Shown here piece by piece: positions 46,549 to 56,188 of a stretch of 64,000 nt of DNA. The translations under genes were made by a program, and so were the position numbers. Location of the stretch: contig NZ_JH992940.1 of NCBI RefSeq assembly GCF_000315485.1, positions 538,654-602,653 on the forward strand, written 5' to 3'. The notes beneath the pieces were generated by a model. That model did not search any database, was not told the origin of the DNA, and saw only the letters and a program-made list of their open reading frames with translations. The stretch is from Bacteroides oleiciplenus YIT 12058. GTDB lineage: Bacteria; Bacteroidota; Bacteroidia; Bacteroidales; Bacteroidaceae. Positions within the stretch are counted from its first letter, which is position 1; every line of letters starts with the position of its first letter.

Positions 46549-47794
46549 TACTTTTATCTAACAACCCTTTTACATCAAATACAACCGAATCCTTTGCTTT
46601 CCACGCATCAATATTTACTTTCTCAAACTCTTGATGGGCAACTGCCAATACAATTGCATCATATTTAAACTGTGGTAATGCATTAATAATATCAATATTA
46701 TATTCCTGTCTTACGGTTTCCGAACTTGCCCACGGGTCATAAACAGTAATATTAAGATTGTACTCTTTTAAAGCATTATAGATATCTACTACTTTAGTAT
46801 TGCGCACATCCGGACAATTTTCTTTAAAGGTAAAGCCCAATATCAGGATCTCTGAATTCAATACCTGTATACCCTTTTTCAACATCAGTCTCACCAATTG
46901 GTTTGCCACGTACTCACCCATACCATCATTCATACGACGGCCTGCAAGTATAATTTCCGGATTATACCCATAGCGTTGTGCACACTGAGCCAAATAGTAA
47001 GGGTCTACTCCAATGCAATGTCCGCCTACAAGGCCCGGTTTGAATGGTAAAAAATTCCATTTAGTAGAAGCAGCTTCCAGCACATCCTGAGTATCAATCC
47101 CCATAAGAGTAAAAATTTTAGAAAGCTCATTCACAAATGCAATATTGATATCACGCTGAGAATTCTCAATCACTTTTGCAGCTTCAGCCACTTTGATAGT
47201 CGGTGCCAAATGGGTACCTGCTGCAATGACAGAAGCATACACTTCATTTACTTTCTTGGCTATCATGGGAGTGGAACCAGAAGTTACTTTCCTGATCTTT
47301 TCTACTGTATGTTGTTTATCTCCCGGGTTAATACGTTCAGGAGAATATCCCGCAAAAAAATCTATATTATATTTCAAACCAGAAACTTTTTCCACTACGG
47401 GAATACATTCATCTTCCGTCACTCCCGGATAAACCGTAGATTCATAAACTACAATGTCTCCTTTGGAAATTACCTTTCCTACTGTTGTACTGGCTCCATA
47501 CAAAGGGGTTAAGTCTGGATTATGATTCTCATCAACCGGAGTAGGAACAGCTACCACATAAAAATTACAATAGCGGATATCGTTTACATTGGCTGTACAC
47601 CTAAAGCCATTCTTTATGGCCGATTGTAATAATTCATCCGATACTTCAAGCGTAGCATCATGTCCTGCCATCAAAGCATCTACACGGGATTGATTCATGT
47701 CAAACCCAATTGTCTCATATTTAGTAGAGAATAAACGGGCCAAAGGAAGCCCTACGTAACCGAGACCGATTACGGCAATTTTTATTTCACACAT
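46529..47794 (-). CDS. Nucleotide sugar dehydrogenase, WbpO/TviB-like
   Basis: A 421-residue UDP-sugar dehydrogenase: N-terminal Rossmann AVIGLGYVGLPLARLFS, YESTVYPGVTEDECIP, and the catalytic Cys in GLVGGHCIGVDPYYLA. It oxidises UDP-HexNAc to the uronic acid. With the epimerase upstream (WbpP/TviC type) it likely provides UDP-GalNAcA, or a related sugar, for an acidic capsule. Confidence 0.9.
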   Translation of the reverse strand: MCEIKIAVIGLGYVGLPLARLFSTKYETIGFDMNQSRVDALMAGHDATLEVSDELLQSAIKNGFRCTANVNDIRYCNFYVVAVPTPVDENHNPDLTPLYGASTTVGKVISKGDIVVYESTVYPGVTEDECIPVVEKVSGLKYNIDFFAGYSPERINPGDKQHTVEKIRKVTSGSTPMIAKKVNEVYASVIAAGTHLAPTIKVAEAAKVIENSQRDINIAFVNELSKIFTLMGIDTQDVLEAASTKWNFLPFKPGLVGGHCIGVDPYYLAQCAQRYGYNPEIILAGRRMNDGMGEYVANQLVRLMLKKGIQVLNSEILILGFTFKENCPDVRNTKVVDIYNALKEYNLNITVYDPWASSETVRQEYNIDIINALPQFKYDAIVLAVAHQEFEKVNIDAWKAKDSVVFDVKGLLDKSNVDGRL

Positions 47795-47857
47795 ATTATA
47801 TTGATTATAAAAGACAGAGTCGTATAGTTAAGACCAAGAAGTTGGCAAAAATTACAA

Positions 47858-48826
47858 TTAAATATGATTCCAATACCATCTGACAGCTTCCTTCAATCCT
47901 TCATACATATTATATTCAGGGACATATCCCAAAAGTGTCCGTGCCTTATCGATACTGGCTAAAGAATGAGGAATATCTCCCAAACGGTTTGGTCCATGTT
48001 GAATCTCCACATTAGCTATTGCAGGATCAAATTCACTTAAAAGCTCTTTCAAATATCCAGTCAATTGGTTTAAAGTAGTACGTTCTCCATAAGCCGTATT
48101 ATACACCTGATTAACTGCATCCGGATTCGTGGTAACCATAGCCAACATATTCATTTGAATTACATTATCAATGTAAGTAAAGTCACGGCTATATTCACCG
48201 TCCCCATTGATAATCGGGCTTTCATGAGCCATCAGTTTCTTTACAAACAAAGGAATTACTGCTGCATACGCTCCGAAAGGATCTTGCCGACGCCCAAAAA
48301 CATTAAAATAACGTAAACCAATGGTTTCCATGCCATATGTTCTGGAAAACACATCAGCATAAAGTTCATTCACATACTTCGTAACTGCGTAAGGTGACAG
48401 GGGCTTACCAATCACATCTTCCACCTTTGGCAAAGATTTACTATCACCATAAGTTGACGAACTGGCAGCATACATAAAACGTTTTACGCCTGCATCTCTC
48501 GCAGCAATCAACATATTCAGAAAGCCACTAATGTTTACCTCATTGGTCAGTACCGGGTCTTTAATAGAGCGAGGAACAGAACCCAATGCAGCCTCATGAA
48601 ACACATAATCGACTCCTTCCACAGCTTTCTTGCAATCCGTAAGATTGCGAATATCTCCCACTTGCAACCTAAAAGCTTGAGGATATTGATTTAATAGAGG
48701 AAGCAGATTCTCTATCTTTCCTGTAGAAAAGTTGTCCAAGCAAACTACATGATATTCATGGGCAAGCAGGTGTTCGCAAAGGTTGGAGCCTATAAAACCT
48801 GCACCACCAGTTACTAATATTTTCAT
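47858..48826 (-). CDS. NAD-dependent UDP-HexNAc 4-epimerase, WbpP/TviC-like
   Basis: A 322-residue extended SDR: VTGGAGFIGSNL at the N-terminus, catalytic SSTYG and YAVTKYVNE, and GLRYFNVFGRRQDPFGAYAAVIP, typical of UDP-GlcNAc/GalNAc C4 epimerases. The ATG at 48826 directly precedes the Rossmann motif; a longer frame from 48970 would add 48 residues of basic, low-quality sequence overlapping the upstream gene's stop. The 140-bp gap upstream shows no clear promoter. Confidence 0.9.
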   Translation of the reverse strand: MKILVTGGAGFIGSNLCEHLLAHEYHVVCLDNFSTGKIENLLPLLNQYPQAFRLQVGDIRNLTDCKKAVEGVDYVFHEAALGSVPRSIKDPVLTNEVNISGFLNMLIAARDAGVKRFMYAASSSTYGDSKSLPKVEDVIGKPLSPYAVTKYVNELYADVFSRTYGMETIGLRYFNVFGRRQDPFGAYAAVIPLFVKKLMAHESPIINGDGEYSRDFTYIDNVIQMNMLAMVTTNPDAVNQVYNTAYGERTTLNQLTGYLKELLSEFDPAIANVEIQHGPNRLGDIPHSLASIDKARTLLGYVPEYNMYEGLKEAVRWYWNHI

Positions 48827-48966
48827 ACTAATTTTATTGATTTTATTTATTGAACGATTTCTGAAAGACGAACATATTTCACAATTATCCTTTATGATTT
48901 TCTGAGCAAATGACCATTTATGAGTTTGCTTAAATAAATTCCATCCAGTACTTATATACTTAGAAC

Positions 48967-50121
48967 TCAATCCTTACCTATTTTGTCATATATGGTATTA
49001 ACAACTATTTCTGTTGCATGGCCATATTCTGTTACGTATTTTTGCCTAAACTGATTGATTTTAGTTATCATATCTTCTTTATCATAATTCTTTATATATT
49101 CCAATAGAGTATTTTCATCAAGTTCACCACCTGGTATCTCCTTTCTAATATCAAAATACAGACTGCGATTTCTAACATACTCTTCATAATCATAAGCAAA
49201 ACAGAACATAGGCTTATCTTGAACCGCATATTCGAAGAATATTCCAGAATAGTCAGAAATAAGAATATCTGATGCTATCATTAAATCCACATTATCCAGG
49301 TAATTACTTACATCGTAGATAAACCCTGTTGAGGAGTCGATGTTGGTAGCATTAGAAACTACAGGATGTACTCTAAATAAGACTACATATTTCTCTCCAA
49401 GCATTGATTCCCACTTAGAAAAGTCAATAGGACATTTCATTGCTCCAAAATTCTTATCCCGATAAGTAGGTGCATACAAAATCACTATTTTATCTTTAGT
49501 TATGCCAAGAGATCCTCTTATTTCATCTCTTCTTGTTTCGTCATAAGTACACAACCTATCATTCTTAGGATATCCTGATACAATTATTTGATCATCTTTT
49601 AAACCAAACATAGACTTCTGCATCTTTTTCTCCAATTCGCTCTGTGCGCAGCTACAATCATATTTATAAGCACAAGGAACAACCAAAGAATTTTCTTTTT
49701 TATCATCAATTCCAGAGGCTTTTGGTAGCGTTGTATGAGTTGTATGCAGATAATAAGTGTTTTTCCCCCTAAAATTTAAGCCTCTTTCTATCATAACATT
49801 AGTTACCCAACATCTAGCTTTTAATGCAGTCAAGTAAAAATCCAAAGTATCTATTTTTACTTTATTTTTCACATCCGCATGTTTTTCTACTTGTTTAAAA
49901 GCCCAAACAAGTTTGTAATCTTTAAACCGACTATCTTCTAACATTGCCTCATATATACATCGTGGGCTATCATTAAAGTATCTTCCTCCATAAGACAGAA
50001 ATAATATTAATTTGTCATCTGTTTTAACGAAACGCCTTAAACAATTTATAGCAAAGGAAAACGTATGATAGTAGATTCTATAAATTAATTTATTATTTTT
50101 TACAAAAGAAACCAAGTCCAT
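48967..50121 (-). CDS. CDP-glycerol glycerophosphotransferase (TagB/TagF) family protein
   Basis: A 384-residue protein of the TagB/F family, with ILYAPTYRDKN, VLFRVHPVVSN and DILISDYSGIFFEYAVQDKPM. These enzymes move a polyol- or alditol-phosphate from a CDP donor to a glycan. Its neighbour upstream is a nucleotidyltransferase-aminotransferase fusion that could make a CDP-amino-alcohol donor. Phosphodiester decoration of the capsule is therefore likely. A 27-bp repeat lies immediately before its start codon. Confidence 0.88.
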   Translation of the reverse strand: MDLVSFVKNNKLIYRIYYHTFSFAINCLRRFVKTDDKLILFLSYGGRYFNDSPRCIYEAMLEDSRFKDYKLVWAFKQVEKHADVKNKVKIDTLDFYLTALKARCWVTNVMIERGLNFRGKNTYYLHTTHTTLPKASGIDDKKENSLVVPCAYKYDCSCAQSELEKKMQKSMFGLKDDQIIVSGYPKNDRLCTYDETRRDEIRGSLGITKDKIVILYAPTYRDKNFGAMKCPIDFSKWESMLGEKYVVLFRVHPVVSNATNIDSSTGFIYDVSNYLDNVDLMIASDILISDYSGIFFEYAVQDKPMFCFAYDYEEYVRNRSLYFDIRKEIPGGELDENTLLEYIKNYDKEDMITKINQFRQKYVTEYGHATEIVVNTIYDKIGKD

Positions 50122-50124
50122 AAT

Positions 50125-50151
50125 ACTGAATTTTATTATTTGTTATTACTG
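50125..50151. repeat. 27-bp direct repeat, left copy
   Basis: The stretch starting ACTGAATTTTATTATTTGTT is repeated at 52196-52222 with one mismatch. The two copies flank the nucleotidyltransferase-aminotransferase gene. Confidence 0.75.
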
Positions 50152-50277
50152 TCCGGAGGAATATCGGCTTATATTGATTTATGGAAAATCGTGAGAATAT
50201 GAAGTACCGTCAAAGTCATCCTAATTTTTAGCGCAGTTTTCCATAGTATTATATTTATATTAAATATACAACAAATA

Positions 50278-52086
50278 CTATAGCTTTTTCAATATCTGAA
50301 TAAGTTTAATATTATCCTCTCTACTTCGTATGGCTATACGAATCAAATTACGTCCTTGCATGTTAGACTTCAAACCACAATTACTAATAATGACATCATG
50401 TTTAATCAATATCCGTGTCAATTCCTCAGAAGTATATTTATTTATAACTTCACATAAGAAATAATTGGCTTGCGAAGGAATGACATGTAAGTATGGAATT
50501 TGGGTCAATTCCCTAAAGAATATTTCACGTTCTGCTATAAACTTCTGACAAGCTTTGGCATAATCTTTCTCATACTTTCCATAGATTTGCAGATAGAATT
50601 CCGCAAAAGAATTAATGTTCCAAATGGAGACCTCTTTCTTTATACGAGCGATTAAATCTGTATCTGAAGAAGCAAATACCCCTAATCGCAAACCAGGTAC
50701 GCCATAGGATTTACTGATGGACTTCATTACCATCATAGATGGGTATTGCAGAAGTATATCATTATGTAACAAACTGTTATCCACATATCCCGTAGTAAAG
50801 TCGACAAAACTCTCATCAACAAGTAGACGTATATTCATATTCTCACACCAAGATGCCAATCTACATACATCCTGCTTGGATATAAAGTTTCCAGACGGAT
50901 TGTCTGGATTGATAAGCAACAGCAAAGAAATTGATTTATCCGCATAGAAACCCATCAAATCATCAGCCGTATAAATAAAGTTTATATTTTGGGGAATATA
51001 AGCCACTATTTGCTCTGAACGCAAGCGATTAGGATATTCATCAAAAGTAGGATAGATAATCCCCACCTTGTTACCTGCATGTTCTTCCATCACAATCTTG
51101 ATAAGCTCGGCAGCACCATTACCCACTACCACAAATTCCTGCTTAACTCCAAAGTATTTTCCCGCCAACAGAGAATTTACATACATCCCTGAAGGATATT
51201 CCGTAAGCAATGTATCAAAATTAGCACGAAGTTCATCCTTCATACGCTTAGATGGGAAAAACGGATTGACGAGATAACAATAATCCAATAATTTAGGGAA
51301 ACGCCAAAAACCACCATAACGCTTATGGTACTCCTCATACTTGGTCTCACTACAAGAAAATATAGTTGAAGCAATATCCAAATCTTGTACGTCATCTATT
51401 TCATACCATTTTTCATCCTGAATTGGCAAAGCCTTTAAAGTTGATGAATTAAGTAATGTCAATACACGTAATACCTGCTCATAGTATTCATTATTTCCCA
51501 TCACCCGACTATAAGCATCAAGAAAAGGAACATACTCATTTGTCGAGAACTCACGACTAAACTTATAGATATTCACCGTCTTATAATAGACATTTACATC
51601 CTCATATCTGAAAGCTTCTTTAGGCACAAAATTTATGATATTGCAGTCCGCATCGATACATACCATTGTACCATCCATCCAAGTTTCGTACTTGGCAACT
51701 AAGGCCAAATTCGGATAAGGATTATTGACTATCATTGGAAAGAGCGCATCATCGAATATCAGGTCTGATTCAATAAGTAAAGTGTCATCTTCTTGAAGTT
51801 CCTTCTTTGCTAACGAGAGTGAATAAATATTATTAGTTTTGTCATATATCGGATTATGAATATATTCTATCTTCACCCCCTTATATTCGTCACCAATATA
51901 ATTTTTCAGATTTTCCCCTTTATAACCTATTACAATAACAACACGGGATAAAGACAACTTTGATAATTGAGATAAAGTTCTATCAATAAGCGATATGCCA
52001 TTAACATTTACCATACATTTCGTATTGCCTTTGGTCAACTCTCCTAAACGTTTTCCCATACCGGCAGCTAAGATAATTGCTTGCAT
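50278..52086 (-). CDS. Nucleotidyltransferase-aminotransferase fusion (LicC-like / HisC-CobD-like)
   Basis: A 602-residue protein with two domains. Residues about 1-245 are a nucleotidyltransferase (AIILAAGMGKRLGELTKGNTKCM at the start; LLIESDLIFDD), resembling LicC/PntC cytidylyltransferases that activate phosphocholine or aminoethylphosphonate. Residues about 255-602 are a fold-type I PLP aminotransferase or decarboxylase of the HisC/CobD group: VVGNGAAELIKIV, NPDNPSGNFIS, and the PLP lysine in MKSISKSYGVPGLRLG. The fusion suggests synthesis of a CDP-linked amino-alcohol or aminophosphonate. It follows an empty 349-bp region and sits between 27-bp direct repeats. Product is inferred. Confidence 0.82.
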   Translation of the reverse strand: MQAIILAAGMGKRLGELTKGNTKCMVNVNGISLIDRTLSQLSKLSLSRVVIVIGYKGENLKNYIGDEYKGVKIEYIHNPIYDKTNNIYSLSLAKKELQEDDTLLIESDLIFDDALFPMIVNNPYPNLALVAKYETWMDGTMVCIDADCNIINFVPKEAFRYEDVNVYYKTVNIYKFSREFSTNEYVPFLDAYSRVMGNNEYYEQVLRVLTLLNSSTLKALPIQDEKWYEIDDVQDLDIASTIFSCSETKYEEYHKRYGGFWRFPKLLDYCYLVNPFFPSKRMKDELRANFDTLLTEYPSGMYVNSLLAGKYFGVKQEFVVVGNGAAELIKIVMEEHAGNKVGIIYPTFDEYPNRLRSEQIVAYIPQNINFIYTADDLMGFYADKSISLLLLINPDNPSGNFISKQDVCRLASWCENMNIRLLVDESFVDFTTGYVDNSLLHNDILLQYPSMMVMKSISKSYGVPGLRLGVFASSDTDLIARIKKEVSIWNINSFAEFYLQIYGKYEKDYAKACQKFIAEREIFFRELTQIPYLHVIPSQANYFLCEVINKYTSEELTRILIKHDVIISNCGLKSNMQGRNLIRIAIRSREDNIKLIQILKKL

Positions 52087-52143
52087 AATAATTAGTTATT
52101 TGTGTCCTAAAACACCGTTAGTGTCCAATTTTGACATATCACT

Positions 52144-52177
52144 TATAGGAAAGCCGTCTTGAGACGGTTTTCCTATA
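52144..52177. repeat. Stem-loop in the 349-bp gap before the fusion gene
   Basis: TATAGGAAAGCCGTCT (52144-52159) pairs with AGACGGTTTTCCTATA (52162-52177), one G-T pair, loop of 2. On the minus strand no T-run follows. It may be a terminator-like attenuator inside the operon. The rest of the 52087-52435 gap is AT-rich, apart from the direct repeat at 52196. Confidence 0.65.
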
Positions 52178-52195
52178 AATAAAGTCAAAAATCAA

Positions 52196-52222
52196 ACTGA
52201 ATTTTATTATTTGTTGTTACTG
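52196..52222. repeat. 27-bp direct repeat, right copy
   Basis: Same as 50125-50151 with one difference (TTGTTGTTACTG instead of TTGTTATTACTG). Confidence 0.75.
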
Positions 52223-52435
52223 ACACCAATAGTCAAAGTTAATAAGTTCTCATAGGTGCTACGGTCTTTAGCAATTTCCAATAGAGAAAACAAGACGCTA
52301 GTTTTAGACAGCTACTTTACAACTTATGTTGAGTTTTTCCCTAGTTAAAAATTAAGATCTTAAAAAAAACTATCGAAGTGCCACATAATCCATCTCACCA
52401 GATACCAATTTTTAAACTAATAAAAAGTCAATTTA

Positions 52436-53557
52436 TCAATTAAAAGAATAAGGTATTACTGCATGCGTTCCTGATAATATAACAAAAGCCACATACCAAT
52501 GCACAAAAAAGACAACAAGACAAGCAAAAGTCCAAAAAATAGCCTTATACCTTGGCATCAGTGTCAAGACCCCAAGAAGAAGCATAATACAGACCGCTTC
52601 TCCATAATAAGAGAGTCGCATGACAAAATAAGAGCTATATCCTGCCAATCTAAATGGCAACGCGGAAAGCGCACATATTTCCAATGGAAGATTATTAAGA
52701 TTTGATTTTTTTCTATATTTATAATAAATGAACATAGCAAACATCATTGGTGTTACATCTACAAGCCATCCTAGTCCAGATCCATCAGAACCAGGGGTTG
52801 TCTTATTTTGTTCTTCGATATAAGCAAATTTGGGAGGCAAAAGCAAATAAATTAAATCCATAAAGTATTGAATAAAAAAAATCGATATCGTAACTATCAC
52901 AATAGGGGAAATCGCGGATAATCTATTTCCTACTGTTTTCTTATTACTTAGAAGAAGGAACATAATTAACATCAAACAACTTTCATGAAATAGGATTGCT
53001 ACAAACACCCAAAAAAGGAAACGCTTTGTATTTTTTTGCTGCAAATAAAAGAACGCTAGCATAGTCATTCCTACAGCAATAAATTGACGAGACTGATCCA
53101 TCATGATTGGAGAAAGATACAGCAAGAAAAAGAGACAGCCAAAAGCATATTCCACTTTATTTTTTGCATATTTTTTTAGCACATAATTGACGAAAGCAAT
53201 AGGCAAAGCAGCAACAAAGAAAAGCCAAATCTTAACATTATCACCAAATATAATATAAGTTACATATCGTGCTATTCGAAAAAGATAATTAAAACCACTA
53301 TTAGTAATCTCGCCCATACCATATTTCATATTCCAATAGCCTATCATATAATTTTCCGTATCATATCCTGTATATTCGCTTCGGTTTGCACAGAGTAACG
53401 CATAAGGTAACACTGTAGTAAAAAGTAAAAATAAAGATATAATCTTACTTCTAGGTACACATTGCTTGTCATACTGCCAATAGGCAAGACAACATATGCA
53501 GCTAACAAAATACGATAACAAATACAAATATACGGAGATTGTTACATCTAAATACAT
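52436..53557 (-). CDS. EpsG-family polysaccharide polymerase (Wzy-like)
   Basis: A 373-residue membrane protein with about 10-11 helices. The EpsG pattern is visible: SEYTGYDTENYM near residue 60, FGDNVKIWLFFVAALPIAFV, and SPIMMDQSRQFIAVGMTMLAFFYL. It links lipid-carried repeat units into the polymer. Confidence 0.8.
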   Translation of the reverse strand: MYLDVTISVYLYLLSYFVSCICCLAYWQYDKQCVPRSKIISLFLLFTTVLPYALLCANRSEYTGYDTENYMIGYWNMKYGMGEITNSGFNYLFRIARYVTYIIFGDNVKIWLFFVAALPIAFVNYVLKKYAKNKVEYAFGCLFFLLYLSPIMMDQSRQFIAVGMTMLAFFYLQQKNTKRFLFWVFVAILFHESCLMLIMFLLLSNKKTVGNRLSAISPIVIVTISIFFIQYFMDLIYLLLPPKFAYIEEQNKTTPGSDGSGLGWLVDVTPMMFAMFIYYKYRKKSNLNNLPLEICALSALPFRLAGYSSYFVMRLSYYGEAVCIMLLLGVLTLMPRYKAIFWTFACLVVFFVHWYVAFVILSGTHAVIPYSFN

Positions 53558-53630
53558 AATCTGGTTTCTTGGATATCTAAAATAGGAATATTATTAAATG
53601 GACTATTCTACTGATCCATAATAGAATTAT

Positions 53631-55058
53631 TTATGCCCTGCGAAATACCTTAAAGATTGCTCTATCCGGGGTTATGAAATAGTAGATTGTCACATAAACA
53701 ATAATACAAATCCCTATACCTATAAAATTCATTGCAAACGGGAATGAGGTAAGATTGAGCAAGATACCAAATATTGCCATAACAGATGTGGCAATAAGTT
53801 GAGGATAAGATGATTTAAGTATTTCACTGAAAGAAATCTTACACAAACGACTACCATAGATAACTTGAAGTAGTGGCTGAATAACTTTTATACAGCAGAA
53901 AGCTATACAAAATGTTAAAAAGCTCATTTTAGAAGAGAATGATAATAAGAATATGATCAATACTAAATACACAAGATTAATCTGGACTAGTCTTTTCGGA
54001 TATCCCTTTGCACGAATAGCATCGCTATAGAAATTTCCAAATGCAATAGATAGTGTTGCTGCTAATGCCCAACCGCCGACAATTATTGACGCTTCACTCC
54101 AATCCTTACCTAACAACAGTGTTGTAATAAAATCTCTATAGATAAAGGTTCCTATACCAAGTGGCAAGCTAATAATCGATGAATAATTCTGAAAAGTCAA
54201 AAATAGTTTTTTAAATTTTGCATAATCATATTGCTCTCTGGAAATTGCAGATTTGTAAACATTTGAATATAGGGCATAGATAGAATTAATAATTTGAGAA
54301 ATCATGTTCATGCCTACTTTAAATAATCCTAAAGCTGCAATGCCGTATATGGACGCAAGAGTTAAAAGTGCTATATTTGACAATAACCATTCTAAAATAG
54401 ACTCAAGATATGCCCATCCTGAAAATGAAAAGATACTTTTAAGTCGTGAAATATCATACTCTCGAGCAGGATAAAAACCTGCAAATTTAAAGCACAATAT
54501 CATTCCAATAAATTCGCCTATCAGACTTCCTACCACTAATGACCAATATCCAAAACCACAAAATGCCAATGGAATAGTTGTCAGGAAAGGGATAAACTTT
54601 GATACAATCTTAATAAAACCTAATCTCTTAAAGTTTAAATCCTTCTTCATTATCGCCATTTCTATGGAAGAAATAGACATTATAGGGATCACAAATGCTG
54701 CCACTACAAGGACATTACTATATCCCTCAGCTCCTACAAGTCTTGAAAACAGATGACGATTGATTAAGATGACGGCGAAGAGTATTGTCGCAATCAATAA
54801 GTTTGTCCAGAAACATACATTAAATACGGATTTTTTTTCTTTATCTGAAGAAAACTGATGCTGAATAATGTAGGCATTGAAACCGGCATCAGACAACATA
54901 TCCGCAAGGGAAGTTATAGCAGTGATAGACGCAACAATCCCAAATACTTCTTGTGATAAGAGCCTTGCAAGTATGATAGTTGTGATTGGTGCTATAATTT
55001 TTGCAGCAACTTCGCATATCACTGACCATTTGGTTGCATGTATAACTTGATTATTCAC
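53631..55058 (-). CDS. Polysaccharide flippase (Wzx/MOP superfamily)
   Basis: A 475-residue protein with about 12-14 membrane helices: ATKWSVICEVAAKIIAPITTIILARLLSQEVFG at the N-terminus and ISMSSIEMAIMKKDLNFKRLG-type segments (PIMSISSIEMAIMKKDL) typical of the MOP flippase group. It moves the repeat unit across the inner membrane. It overlaps the glycosyltransferase upstream by 8 bp. Confidence 0.9.
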   Translation of the reverse strand: MNNQVIHATKWSVICEVAAKIIAPITTIILARLLSQEVFGIVASITAITSLADMLSDAGFNAYIIQHQFSSDKEKKSVFNVCFWTNLLIATILFAVILINRHLFSRLVGAEGYSNVLVVAAFVIPIMSISSIEMAIMKKDLNFKRLGFIKIVSKFIPFLTTIPLAFCGFGYWSLVVGSLIGEFIGMILCFKFAGFYPAREYDISRLKSIFSFSGWAYLESILEWLLSNIALLTLASIYGIAALGLFKVGMNMISQIINSIYALYSNVYKSAISREQYDYAKFKKLFLTFQNYSSIISLPLGIGTFIYRDFITTLLLGKDWSEASIIVGGWALAATLSIAFGNFYSDAIRAKGYPKRLVQINLVYLVLIIFLLSFSSKMSFLTFCIAFCCIKVIQPLLQVIYGSRLCKISFSEILKSSYPQLIATSVMAIFGILLNLTSFPFAMNFIGIGICIIVYVTIYYFITPDRAIFKVFRRA

Positions 55059-56163
55059 TTTTCGTAGTGTATATGGGTATAAGATCTGCTATTGTCTTAT
55101 TAATATTAAATGGTGAATTCAAAAGCCTATTGACGTACACCGTTCTATCAATGCATTGTTCAGTTACAGTTTCTATACGATCAGCCCACTCAACAATATT
55201 GTCTTCAATGCTTAAGTATTCTACAATATCTGTGACACCGACTTCTCTTGTTATCTTATCCGACAACAACGAAGGAAGCCCTGTAGATTGAGCCTCTATC
55301 GAAACTATTGGCATCCCCTCATACAAACTTGGCAGAATAAAGACATCAGATGCCGAATAATAATCTTCCGTATTTTTTATATTAAACAAAAACAGTACTT
55401 TATCTTCAAGACCATATTGCTTACACAGCTCCTGTATGCTATTTTTCAATGGACCTGTACCTATCAGAATGAGTCGATAATTACTTGAACGGCTACAGAG
55501 CTCCTTAAAAATATTTATAATGAAAACATGATTTTTTTGCTCTGCAAATCTTCCTACATTGATAAGTATTTTCTGTTCTTGAAACCCTAATTTCTGTCTT
55601 AGAGCCTCCCGTTCATTGTTTTTATAAGTGAATCTTTGGAAATCAATTCCATTATAAAGCACTTGGTATGATACCTGCTTACTAAACAAATACTTACCCG
55701 CCAAATCCGAACATGCCAGACAATGGGTTGCATTTGCTTTAATCATGTGCCTCATAAACCACTGATACATTTTTCTTATAACTGTTTGTTCTCTTCCCTT
55801 TAATGTTTCGTGCGAATGAGCAATACGAACTTTTATGCCGCAAAGCTTAGCTACAAACAAAATATAACCGGAGAAATAATATACATGGCTATGAATGGCA
55901 GCATACGGACCGTTTTCTCTAATGATTCTTCTTAGATTTTTATAATAATTCCATAATGATTTCTTTTCTGAATCAAAAAAGAATATTCTGCCTCCCATTG
56001 ATATTACCTCATCATCAAAATATCCTTTTTGGTGAATCGGAAAAGCAAAATCAAATTGTATTTTTTCCCTATCAATATTACGATAAACATTCATTACAAA
56101 ATTTTCAACACCACCCTGGTTGAAGAAATTAAATACATGTAAAATCCGAACGGGTTTACTCAT
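55051..56163 (-). CDS. Glycosyltransferase family 4
   Basis: A 370-residue GT-B enzyme: LHVFNFFNQGGVENFVMNVYR at the N-terminus, INVGRFAEQKNHVFIINIF, and FILPSLYEGMPIVSIEAQSTGLPSL. It builds the repeat unit. Donor unknown. Confidence 0.9.
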   Translation of the reverse strand: MSKPVRILHVFNFFNQGGVENFVMNVYRNIDREKIQFDFAFPIHQKGYFDDEVISMGGRIFFFDSEKKSLWNYYKNLRRIIRENGPYAAIHSHVYYFSGYILFVAKLCGIKVRIAHSHETLKGREQTVIRKMYQWFMRHMIKANATHCLACSDLAGKYLFSKQVSYQVLYNGIDFQRFTYKNNEREALRQKLGFQEQKILINVGRFAEQKNHVFIINIFKELCSRSSNYRLILIGTGPLKNSIQELCKQYGLEDKVLFLFNIKNTEDYYSASDVFILPSLYEGMPIVSIEAQSTGLPSLLSDKITREVGVTDIVEYLSIEDNIVEWADRIETVTEQCIDRTVYVNRLLNSPFNINKTIADLIPIYTTKSE

Positions 56164-56188
56164 ATAATATCTAGATTAATATTTGATG

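Noticed and set aside
48827..48970. N-terminal extension of the epimerase
   Set aside because: The family starts with the Rossmann strand at the ATG at 48826; the extra 48 residues are unlike any epimerase.
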